DNA from: Prostheceraeus crozeri
Taxonomy: Eukaryota > Platyhelminthes > Polycladida > Euryleptidae
Length of the DNA stretch: 64,000 nt
Direction of reading: 5' to 3'
Assembly: GCA_907163375.1 (NCBI GenBank)
Contig: CAJQUW010003156.1
Span: 1 to 64,000 of the forward strand
The notes below the pieces were generated by a model. That model was not told the DNA's origin. It did no database searches and saw only the letters and a program-made list of their open reading frames with translations. The first letter of the stretch is position 1, and each line of letters starts with the position of its first letter. The position numbers and the translations under genes are program-made. Below are positions 1 to 9,493 of the stretch, piece by piece.

Positions 1-1806
1 CAAGGCCTTGTGACGTAGATAATAAGATTAGAGAGAACGTTGAAACCTTTTATACCACTACACAAAACAAAACAGCGTTCTTTGATGATATCAAGAAAAA
101 TTATAAACTAACTTTACCTTTAAGTAAATATACACATGTCAAATATGGTATAATACGTGTTGATACTATTATGAATCAAATGCAAGTATATGATAAAGAT
201 TTAGATGTATTGTTAGATAGTGAACATGACTTATATAATAATTCATCAGATTTTGATATCAGTGTGTTTGCAGGAACAAAGAATTTATCGCCACATAACA
301 TAGAAGAGATAACTATCTTTTTAGAAAGCGAATCACTTGAGCCACTAACGATCATACCAGAAACATTTTATTTCTATTTCGATAATTATCTGAATAATGT
401 ATTAGGGATTCAAACACCTAAACGATTAGAAAATAGGGATACACTAGATGCTATACGAACAGGAATTAATGATTTGCGAGATCTATTGAAAGATGTACAA
501 CCTCTCGTTTTCGATGCTTAAACTACACTAAGTACCCTACAACCAATCATAGATGAAATGAATAAAATGTAATTTATTTCATAGATAAATTTATAATTAA
601 AAATATGATGATTGAATATATCATTGATCACGTACCCGTTTTAACAAATTATCGTCATCCCACAAATCCTATCAATTCGAAGAAAGAAGTTAAATTTTAT
701 TATCATAGTAAATACATAGAGTTCGTTAAAGATTATAAACTAAAACACGGTATAAGAAGTTATACTAAAACAAAAGACTTTCCACTTTGTCTACGAAGTT
801 TCAGGGTCTGTCTGGCATACAATAATTTATGGTGGTTAGTTACTAAAGAGAACTTAACAGAGGATGATTTAGAAACATTAGGTCAACTACATATTCCTGT
901 ATATATGTAGAAATAAAAACATAATTTTTTCTTATAAAAAATATAGATGGTAAAATGAAGAATGGTTCAGAATATACGATTGATGAATTGATCAAGAAAC
1001 AAATTGCTGAATTCGAGGCAGAGATTGCGTCATTACAAAACCGTAAGCGTAAGAGTAAAAAACAAACGCATTAAACGTAGTCTTAAACGTAATCTTAAAC
1101 GTAGGATTAAAAACCAGAACCGTAGAACAAAAGAAACATTAGAAACATCAGAAATATTACCAACACCAATTGCTGATATATTCTCTAATGATATATTGAT
1201 GATATAATGATATAATGATGACTTATTGAATCTGTTTAATCCGAACGAAATCACGTATGAAAATGAACTGTTTACTAATGTAGTAAATGATATACGTGAC
1301 CTGTTACGAAGGGGCAAAGTTTTAAATTTATTGGGTGTCATAATCAAAGAAGATGAAACTACAATAGAAAACTTTTACGTAACCTTCTATAAGAAAAATT
1401 CATTTGAAAATGGTTGTCTAATCTAGAAGAGAAATCAGATACTAATGAATGGATTTTTACAGGTAGTATCAAATACGAAGATTTTGGAATGAAGCTAGTA
1501 CAAAGATCACATAGAGGTGCTGCTATTAATATGAAATATAGAATCAAAGAATACATCGGACAATATTGTTATATTCCGTCGGAAGATTTCTGCTTTATAA
1601 AATGTTATAATGTTTTACGTGGTTTCAATCCAGAACAAGTTGAAATGATGTATGAGATGTTTAATGACTATTTATATAAAGAGAAAGCCACATCTAGAAC
1701 AGGAGTAATGTCAAACTGTAATTTTCCCAATTCAATAAATACTTTGGAGAATGTGTTCAATAACCGATTATACATAGTGGTAAAAGGATGGCGTATCAGC
1801 CTTTGA
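1..1806 (+). mobile_element. Fossil virus-like element, Polinton-type (partial, cut by window edge)
   Basis: This AT-rich block holds closely spaced short frames, all on the + strand, unlike the spliced genes that follow. Visible parts are a frame open from the window edge to 521 (no recognised function), one at 605-910 (unrecognised, Tyr/Lys-rich), a small Lys/Arg-rich frame around 955-1207, and a region around 1226-1806. The last contains a stretch with CYIPSEDFCFIKCYN, which resembles the N-terminal part of protein-primed family B DNA polymerases found in Polinton-like elements of cnidarians and other invertebrates. It is old and broken, with several breaks in the portion seen; the rest lies left of the window. 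Family assignment is from memory of that motif. The other frames could belong to a different virus-like element. Confidence 0.42.
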
Positions 1807-1861
1807 ACGTTATCAATACCAGCCTTAGTGAAAGTGAGAACGAGCCTCCCAAAAAAATTAA

Positions 1862-2337
1862 ATCAGATCTACGTCAATAGAAAATCAGAGGAAAGTTAAT
1901 TATGCTAGTAATGAAAGGAGAAGCCAAAAATCCGGCATTACTCTAAACGAACCTTCGGTAGAGCTACCACCCATCGATGAAATTGTCAACTCAAACTTAG
2001 AAACTGATATTTCGCAGGCTAGTCAACCTTCATATAGTGCATCAGCCACTTCACCAAATCGTCCTACTTTTAAGAAGAATCTTAATTTTAAACAGTTCGT
2101 AGTACAAAAGTTGAACATATTGAGTGTGTCACTAACATCTCTTCATAAGAAAAATTAGGAACTCCTAAGTCAACAAAGAAAGAAATGATGGAGATGCTTA
2201 TGCAAGCCAATTTACGAACAGGATCAACTGAAGCAGCAGTGGCAACATTCAGCAACAGCTTGCCTGCTACATCTGTGGATGAACTCCTTCAACTTGAGTC
2301 TGATATTCGTGGAACTCAGCGCTTGTTCCTGGATCTG
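1862..2337 (+). CDS. DUF4806 host gene, upstream exon (5' limit uncertain)
   Basis: Exon of a host gene whose three visible exons encode a DUF4806 (PF16064-like) C-terminal domain. DUF4806 is a domain of unknown function common in insects and other invertebrates, often in expanded or transposon-associated families. The first part is Ser/Pro/Asn-rich linker, then a helical stretch (FKQFVVQKLNILSVSLTSL), then the domain start (ATSVDELLQLESDI). The donor GTGAGT follows base 2337 in phase 0. The reading frame changes once near the A-run at 2150-2154, where the upstream frame meets TAG at 2156-2158 while the downstream frame carries the domain. This looks like a one-base loss or a sequencing error rather than an intron. 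The true 5' end is not visible; an ATG at 1788 lies inside the neighbouring fossil. Confidence 0.6.
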
Positions 2338-3747
2338 GTGAGTACATGATAGAAAAGATAATGTTTTCTAGTATTCGTTTTATTATTTATGTTGAAAAGG
2401 TTTTTAAGAAAACGAATGAAAGGGTTGAAGAAAAAATGTGTCACATTCCTCTGTTTATGGTCGTGTTTTTCTCATAAGTTCTCAACTCACGATCAATCAT
2501 TACAAAGGCACAAGTGTGCACATAAATATTCAGCGATCAAAATAAGTGTAAGCATGGAATCTCTAGCAGCTTGTTTTTAACTGTAATGTTAATCATTCAT
2601 CGTTTTATTGAAGTAAATGTGCTCAACAAATCTATCGAAAGACTGGTTCAATAATCTGGTATGATATTGATATTTCATCGTTTAAAATACATGATCATAC
2701 ACGTATACTGTGTGAAGAGACATTTGATCATTTACTAAAAATTAGGCCTATGATAAATTAGGAACACAAGTATTTCTAAAATGTTCTGTAAATTGCCATC
2801 TTCAAAAGGAATCTAAAAAAAGAAAGTATTAGAGAAACTTCGATTGCTCATTTTTCATGATCATAATGGGACTTGTTGTGGAAGCATCTCAAAATGCAAG
2901 TGATAGCTCTTCAATTTTCAAAATGATTCCTAGTAATCCACAGCGTTGTACTTTTCAACTTTTCAGTAACAATGCGGTTACTGAGAAGTTTTATAAGTAA
3001 AATTGTGCATTTCGCCCAGATAAAATTCAGCTTGAAAATAACATATTGATTTTGAAAAATGGATTTGATTTGATCATAACTGATCATTGATTAGAAAGAG
3101 ATAATTATAATATATAGTGAGTTCTCGCAATTGCGAAAAACTAGTGCCATATAAGCCTCGATCTCATTCGATTGTGTAGAGTCATTCGGAATTTCGTGAA
3201 GCTGAGAAAAGTTGGAAATTATAGTTGTGACTAGCCATTGTCCGATTAAAGTCAATTCTATTGCTGCCAGTCCTGAATAAAGTTCACTTTGCTAAGCAAA
3301 TATGCAGCAAAGCTTCTACAGCATGTAACTTTATTGTCCAGTTATTACTTGCATAATGTTGAAGTATATAACTAATTTAGTTTATTTTTAAGTCCGGTAA
3401 AATCTTATCGGATTTGAAATGTTCAAGTCGGGTGCATCCCCATTTGTTATACATGTAGATTATATCATCAATGAATTTTTATTTCCGCTAAATCCTTTAA
3501 ATGACATTCTCATTCAATCATGCATGATGCTACGAATCATATAAACTGAATTGAAGGTAGGGTGGTTGAAATGTGATGATGGATTTCACAAATGAGTTAT
3601 AGGCCCACAGTTGTTTACACGATTTCGTAGTTTTGAACAGGGATTACAAAACAAACCTAGGCGCGATTCGTTCGAAAATCTTTGTCGTCCGCAATAATCT
3701 TCATGTATTATGTCATGAACAAGTAATCGAATGATTCTCATTTTCAG
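2338..3747 (+). other. Intron of the DUF4806 gene
   Basis: 1410-base intron bounded by GTGAGT and a TTTTCAG acceptor. It is AT-rich. I see no further gene, clear transposon end or RNA gene in it. Confidence 0.6.
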
Positions 3748-3904
3748 GTTACAATTTTGTCTGGCCTGGGAAGAGATGACGCTTCAAAATGTACTTTTCG
3801 TTATGTCAGGCGAGTTGCTGTCGATGAGGTACTACGCCAATTCAATTGGGATGTTTCATGTGGCTGCTTAAAGTTTCCAAGAACAGTTGCCAATGCCATT
3901 GTTG
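3748..3904 (+). CDS. DUF4806 host gene, middle exon
   Basis: Starts after the acceptor TTTTCAG and ends at the donor GGTAAGT with one base of a split codon. It is read in the frame set by the previous exon and encodes VTILSGLGRDDASKCTFRYV followed by a helical region with FNWDVSCGC and FPRTVANAIV. The pattern of a Gly-rich start, a long helix and an aromatic 'NW' near the middle fits the core of DUF4806, where the family usually has 'YSW.G..GK..F..L'. The splice phase to the next exon works exactly (G + AT = Asp). Function of the domain is unknown. Confidence 0.72.
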
Positions 3905-3977
3905 GTAAGTAAGTCTCCTTTTCCTTAGTTTATGGGTTGTAACTTCTTGCTTTGCTTATTGAGTCTCAAGATATCTG

Positions 3978-4173
3978 GGGCAATTCCATAAATAACGCAC
4001 GGACGCTCTGACACATACTCGTCATTTCTCGTCATGAAGCAATGCGACTTTATCCATGAATATTGCACCATACCATGCCAAATTAGTCTGAATATTAATC
4101 ACTTTTCAAATATTTAATACTAGTCTCTCTAGCGCCGAAAGATGACGTCCGTGCGTTATTTATGGAATTGCCC
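3978..4173. mobile_element. MITE with ~27-bp terminal inverted repeats
   Basis: A 196-bp non-coding element. The left end reads GGGCAATTCCATAAATAACG and the right end is its reverse complement over about 27 bases (1-2 gaps). TCTG stands directly outside both ends (3974-3977 and 4174-4177), a 4-bp target duplication. It lies in the second visible intron of the DUF4806 gene. There is no coding capacity, and I cannot name the superfamily with certainty. Confidence 0.8.
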
Positions 4174-5061
4174 TCTGCTGATTTTCTTCACTTAGTATCT
4201 GTTCATTTAGTATTGTGTTGTATAGCTTACTGCCGTTTTTTTGTGTTTTTTGCAATTTGAATCTCATGCAGGAATTTATATACTAAATAGACCTCAGACG
4301 ATGGCAACTTCAGATGGTTGAAATGTTAAGTTTGGCCTTTTAATACAAAACACAATCGGGACCATATTTCTTTTTGGAAATTGTAGACAAGGAGGCATTT
4401 TAAGTGAATCTTTCAAACGTTGGCCATTGAACATATGCCTTCACAGATTCTTGTGATATGTATGCAATTACTGAGAACTTTCTACCTGTTATTGCAAGTG
4501 CCCGTAATTGATTTTTTATCATTTAAATTATGCTTATTGTTTCGCTACCAAGCATGTCTCGGTCGCTGACGACCATCCTCAGTAGCGTAACTACAAGCAT
4601 CAGCTTAAAAAATAAGCATGTTATACGTATGTGTAGTAGTCCATAGGTTATAATATCAAAGTCACAAGTGAAAAGAGATACATTCTGTAATTGAAAAGTA
4701 CAGTATAAAACTATGCAAAATAAAGGGTTTTAAAAAGCTTGAAATTTGATGAAAATATTCTGTTTTTGTGGTTGCTCATTTAAAGTTCTAAATCATCAAC
4801 CACATAAAATCGCAATGTCTATATCTCCGTTTTTCAAGCTTTCATTTTGCGCAGTTTTATAGATCCCTCTTTTCAGTAAAACCTACGTTTATTTTTTATA
4901 GCTGTATGTAATATAATGGTCGTAAATAGGAAATATACCAGTAAATATGGTCGCCAGACCGAAACATGCTTCGTAACGATGTATGACAAGCATGAACACC
5001 ACGGCTACTTGCATTGAAGAGCAATTTAATTAATTTATTACTTTGTGTTACTTTGTTTATA

Positions 5062-5873
5062 CCGTATTTACTCTAATAGAACCCGGGGGGGGGGCTCTAT
5101 TAATTCAGATCGCTCTGACCAGGGTTCTATTAGAGGCCCGAGTTCTATTTAATTACATTGAAAAATGATCACTAAAAAATTAAAAATATGACATCAACCA
5201 TAGAATTCGTTCAACCTACATAAAAATGCGGGCCTATTGTATGACAGTTTTTGCTGCTACTGCTCAGTATACCGTAGTCGAAGTCTTTTTTACATTCACT
5301 ATGCTCATGGCATATTGAGTGGCGGATGTGGAGAGGATTATGAACGATCCATAAGCTAACCCGGTAATTGTAATTTAGTCACAAAAAAAATCAAAGACCC
5401 ACTCGCTGTGCAAAGGAAGAACGGCTACCAGTTGGAAAAATCTCTATATTGGACTCTATATAAAAGTCTCTATATCTACCGGTATATTGAAAAGCAACTC
5501 GAGTCATTCGTCTTCATCTATAATCATCAGCTCGTCCTCTTCTTCGTGCTCTTCATCGATGTCAAGGTCAACTTCCCCTTCGCACAAGCGCGAGAGGGCA
5601 TCATGGCATGGATGCCCTGCCTTGAAGCATTCGATGAGGTCATATTCGCTACCATCCAATCTTCGCTTGTTTCCTTTACTTATCTCCCGTCAAATGAATT
5701 TTGTTACTGAAAAAATACTTTTTGGTTCACCTACAAGGTCAATAAGATGCTACTGAGTCTCACCCGGGTTCTATCAGAGACCCCGGATTCTCTTAGAGGC
5801 CCGGGTTCTATTAATTCAGATTGCTCTGACCCGGGTTTTATTGGAGACCCGGGTTCTATTAGAGTAAATACGG
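5062..5873 (-). mobile_element. Pogo-like element remnant with CCGTATTTACTC ends
   Basis: Ends CCGTATTTACTCTAATAGAA at left and its reverse complement at right, with TA on both flanks (5060-5061, 5874-5875), as expected of Tc1/mariner/pogo elements. Both ends continue into several short copies of a segment built on GACCCGGGTTCTATTAGAG (two or more per side), probably subterminal binding repeats. At 812 bp it is an internally deleted copy that keeps only the last part of a transposase gene on the - strand. It sits in an intron of the DUF4806 gene. Confidence 0.72.
5504..5689 (-). pseudogene. C-terminal fragment of a pogo/Tigger transposase
   Basis: On the - strand, 61 codons up to a stop. Read from its 5' side it contains RRLDGSEYDLIECFKAGHP, then an acidic tail rich in Asp/Glu ending DEDE. 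Pogo/Tigger transposases commonly end with a 'G.ED.LI.CFK.G.P'-like segment followed by an acidic region, so this is probably the end of the element's own transposase after internal deletion. The catalytic domain is absent, so it cannot be functional. Confidence 0.5.
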
Positions 5874-5978
5874 TATATGCATATACCGTATATTCCTTTC
5901 GTGTGCTAGTGTTGTTGACTTGATTGAACATGTCTTAGTCCTTCAAAATATTTATGATATGTACTTTTTTCTCAACAG

Positions 5979-6097
5979 ATGCTGCTCGTCGAGGGTTCCC
6001 TACGACATCGGAGGCGAACATTTTCGGTTCAATAAAGCGTGCGATCAAGTCCACAAAGGATGGATATCGGGTAAAGGCAAAAACGTTTGGGAGCTAA
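5979..6097 (+). CDS. DUF4806 host gene, last coding exon
   Basis: Starts after the acceptor CTCAACAG; the split codon becomes Asp, and the exon encodes DAARRGFPTTSEANIFGSIK followed by a basic stretch and a stop after KAKTFGS. DUF4806 domains typically end with a helix of the form 'I..AVR..FP..TE.EI...IK.WL', which this matches in layout. A polyadenylation signal follows 80 bases later. The exon is intact even though the preceding intron has taken in a MITE and a pogo remnant. Confidence 0.72.
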
Positions 6098-6177
6098 TGA
6101 CGTCGTGAATTCTCACAATAACGAAAGTCATGACACTGAGAGTCTCTCTGACTAAGAAGACAAAGTGTGTATTTTCT

Positions 6178-6183
6178 AATAAA
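6178..6183 (+). terminator. Polyadenylation signal of the DUF4806 gene
   Basis: AATAAA lies 81 bases after the stop codon of the last exon, in an AT-rich 3' region. This is a normal spacing for an animal gene end. Confidence 0.6.
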
Positions 6184-6199
6184 TCTACGTTTTTAATCG

Positions 6200-7180
6200 G
6201 ATTTCTGTTTTGTATGTATAATTAAGGAATCTAGAGAAGGGGTGCTATTTGCCGGATTAAATTAGCAACGTAGCTTTTTACCAGCTAACATTAGCATGCG
6301 ACATAATTGGCATGCGATTAGCATGCTTTTATGGTATGAAATTTATCTGACGAAAAGCCGGATATCATAAGCATGCTAAAAGCAGGATCTTTTCCCACAG
6401 GGGACTTCTCGTGTGTAATACCATTCGAACGACGTGCTTGAAGGAAAATGGCAACGAGTCAGAGACTAATTTACGAAACTCTTCTAAAGCGTACCAGCTG
6501 TTGGAGAAACTCAAGAGTTTCATCGAGCGTGGAAATGCTGAAATTGTTAAACGCATTCAATCGCATGGTTTAGACGACATGATTGCATCTCCCATCAACG
6601 GGAAGTGCACTGTACGAAGTCGTATTGACACTTAATTCTCCCGCACTAAATAGTTGTTACCACTTGCCATGTACTGATAACATGTTACATGATTATCTCT
6701 TCATCGCTTTGATATTTTAGAATTATAGTTTGTATATAAAAAAATTGTCCTTTGTTTTTCAGAAAATATGGATTCAATTCAGCCAGTATCATCAAGGTCG
6801 GACACGAAATATCCGCTTGTTCGAATCAACTCATCAGGAGGTGAAACATAATTTACTGCTGTTAACTTCAGACCTTAAGTTAATTTTTCTTACGACTATA
6901 GTATTGAAGACTGAATAAGAGATCATGAACATTGACTTGCATCTCGGCAAATTGATTGGCTTGCCTTGGTAATTATCGATGTTTCTATTGGCTGCTGAAG
7001 TGAAAGTCGTTGTCATTGAATAAGCTCTAAGTGACAATGAACAATGTAAGACAATCCGATCAGATGTCGAATAGTGATGATGGGATGGCGCATAATGGTA
7101 ACGATTGCGCTTTGAATCACCTCTAAATAAGAAGATAAATGAAATGAATGATTCACTGATAAGTGAGAATTGATAGTGAG
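6200..7180. other. Intergenic stretch with a short unrecognised open frame
   Basis: Between the DUF4806 gene and the Tc1-type transposase. It holds several copies of the word AGCATGC near 6290-6380. An open frame at 6411-6635 (+) contains KAYQLLEKLKSFIERGNAEI and is preceded by a fair splice acceptor (TTTTCCCACAG at about 6400). It might be an exon, but I do not recognise it. No terminal repeats matching the downstream transposase were found. Confidence 0.3.
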
Positions 7181-8242
7181 ATGCCGCGCGCGAAGATAAG
7201 TGTTCAGGACAAGATCAGACTTGTTAGATGCCATCTTAATTTAGAAGATTACCTTCTCCTCGCCGACCAATTGAATATAAATAGAAAAACGGCTCGGAGT
7301 ATTGTGGCAAGGGCAATGGCTCAGGAAGATCCGGAGAACATAGTTGAAGGGCGAGCTGGTGGAGTAACTTCAAGAAAAGTGGACGAAGAAATGAAGGAAG
7401 CGGCTCGAGATATTCTATCAGGGAATCCGGCAATTTCGATCCGCAATTTGAATTTGCAATTGCGCATTCGCCTTCCTTTGAAGCCATCGATTTCCGATCA
7501 ACATCTCAGAAGAGTGTGTAAAGACATGTTTTTTACTCTGAAAAAACTTGAAGTTTGTCCTGCTGACAGAAACAGGGAGGATGTGAAGAACCAAAGACTC
7601 AGTTACGCTACATGGTTTATGGAAACAGCACTAAACTACGGTCGACGCATCTACATCGACGAGACCGGGTACAATGTTCACACTCAACGAACCCGAGGAT
7701 GTGCACTGATAGGGCATCGAGCAGTTCGTGTAGTCAACGGTCAACGAGGGCAAAATGTTACTTTGCTCATGGCGGTTTCGTCACAGAATGGTGTTGAACA
7801 TTATCAATTTCATGTTGGAGGCACGTCAAAATCTGTTTTTACGTCTTTCTTCAACGAGTTGGTTTCTCGAGTTGGATGTGAAAACCAGGCGATCTTCATT
7901 CTTGATAATGCCACCTGTCACCGAAGTCTTCCTCCAGTGTCAGAAACTCACATTGTGAAATATTTGCCTCCGTATTCACCTTTTTTGACGCCTGTGGAAA
8001 ATTCTTTTTCTGCATGGAAGTGGAAGGTAAAACATGATCTCGCCGAGCGTCAAGCCGAGTTTTCTGACGCAAACGTGGCCCGTGAAAGAGGCATGAATCT
8101 TTGTCAATGGCGACGTCATCTGTTGGTCAGTGTTGGAGAAAGTGCAATCCCAGTGATCACAGCTGAAAAGTGCACGAATTGGGAGCAGCATTGTTTATCC
8201 TTCTTTCCTCGCTGCTTCGCGAAGTCTGACATAATTTCGTAG
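7181..8242 (+). CDS. Tc1/mariner-type transposase (uninterrupted)
   Basis: 353 codons from ATG at 7181. The frame is open a little further upstream, but only from GTG. The N-terminal ~110 residues form a helix-turn-helix/paired-like DNA-binding region (DYLLLADQLNINRKTARSIV). The catalytic core has Asp160 in IYIDETGYNVHT, Asp242 in IFILDNATCH and Glu273 in LTPVENSFSAWK, so the last two acidic residues are 30 residues apart. The motif LPPYSPFLTPVEN is typical of DDE_3 Tc1/mariner enzymes. It acts in the nucleus, cutting and joining element ends at TA. No frameshift or stop breaks it, which contrasts with the decayed transposases elsewhere in the window. I could not find its terminal repeats, so element limits are unknown. 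Confidence 0.82.
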   Translation: MPRAKISVQDKIRLVRCHLNLEDYLLLADQLNINRKTARSIVARAMAQEDPENIVEGRAGGVTSRKVDEEMKEAARDILSGNPAISIRNLNLQLRIRLPLKPSISDQHLRRVCKDMFFTLKKLEVCPADRNREDVKNQRLSYATWFMETALNYGRRIYIDETGYNVHTQRTRGCALIGHRAVRVVNGQRGQNVTLLMAVSSQNGVEHYQFHVGGTSKSVFTSFFNELVSRVGCENQAIFILDNATCHRSLPPVSETHIVKYLPPYSPFLTPVENSFSAWKWKVKHDLAERQAEFSDANVARERGMNLCQWRRHLLVSVGESAIPVITAEKCTNWEQHCLSFFPRCFAKSDIIS

Positions 8243-8568
8243 TCCGTTGACATGACACTGATTGTTTAGATTTTTAGCCTAGCATCTGTTTAATTGTAGC
8301 ACATATGAACTTAAAGGGGAATTCCACGCATTTTACAACATGGGCTGAAATGAAAGCTATTATCGAGTAGAACAATGAGTGGCGATCCGTTTTTGCGCTA
8401 GCGATGTTGTTAGCGCTAAAAATAGCTTTAACTGGTGACGTGTGACGTCACTTCGCTGAACGGATGAACGCCTGCCGTAGATGCGACCAATGCAATGTCG
8501 AATCAAACAGAGAGTCGCGTGTAGGAGCCCACAATAACCTCACGATCATTTATCATATTGACGCGGCG

Positions 8569-9493
8569 ATGCCAAATTGCGCTGTATTCGGCTGCTCTAC
8601 GGCTTCAGGAAAAGGAAAAAGACTGTTTACTTTTCCGAAAGACAAGCGACTCCGAAAGAAATGGACAGACGCGTGCCGACGTAAAAACTTCAATCCGACA
8701 TCTAATGCAGTGATTTGCAGTGACCATTTTTCAGAAGATTCGTTCGAAAAGAGTCATTATCATCTTTTGAAACTAGAAGACAGGCCTAAATGCAAACGAC
8801 CACTGAAATCAACAGCGATTCCCACTCTTCATCTACCCATTTCAAGCCATCCAACTCCCAAACCAAAACCAAGATCTACCCGTCTTTCTCGGGAATGTGA
8901 TTCCTCTTCTTCAACTGGTCATCAACTTATCACTAATCCTTCAAACTCTGAAATTTTTGATTCTGATAGATCTGACAAGTCGAACGATGATTTTGACCCC
9001 TACTCATCGGATGAAAACGATGATTCATATGACGCTGACTTAGGTGTGACGGCTTGTACTTTGGCTAATGAAAGCTGTTATCTTGTCTACGATTCAAATT
9101 TGATGAATTTGTTTAAATGGTGTAACCAATGTGGTTCTCCATTAGAAAGCGGCGTAACCGAACGCCAAATAATCGGTTCCGTGGTGAAAGTTAAGACAAG
9201 TTGCATCCAAGGTCACGAGAATCTCTGGGAATCCCAAAGTAAATTACCCAATACCAATATACATTTAGGAAATATTGCCCTCCCAACTGCAACAATTCTG
9301 TCCGGTAATACATATCAAACATTGTGTGAAATTGCTGAGACAATGAACTTGTCTGTTCCATCGAAGTCGTTATTCTATGAATCGCAAAGTAATTGGATTT
9401 CACCTACTGTGACGAAATGTTATCGAACTCAACTTGATGATGTGACGGCAGCAGTAAATTCGCATGATCAGCAGTTTTAGTCGGTGATGGGAG
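8569..9493 (+). pseudogene. Kolobok transposase, exon 1 with THAP domain
   Basis: Starts at ATG 8569 (MPNCAVFGCSTASGKG). The THAP zinc finger spans residues 1-~85: the Cys pair in NCAVFGC, the invariant Trp in KKWTDACRR, CSDHF supplying Cys and His, and the closing AIPTLHL, equivalent to the AVPTIF box. THAP domains bind the element's own ends. A Ser/Asp-rich linker follows (residues ~110-160), then a C-x2-C region (KWCNQCGSPL). Just before the donor GAGGTAAGT, the frame needed to reach the conserved VGDGR is one step off the frame that stops at 9480, so there is a small indel near 9450-9470. Joined to the next exon the peptide reads GDGRCDSPGFSAKYCTY, a hallmark of Kolobok transposases. Confidence 0.78.

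Noticed and set aside
1033-1347. 104-codon - strand frame
   Set aside because: Antisense of the Lys/Arg-rich frame; composition (Leu/Arg alternation) is a shadow effect.
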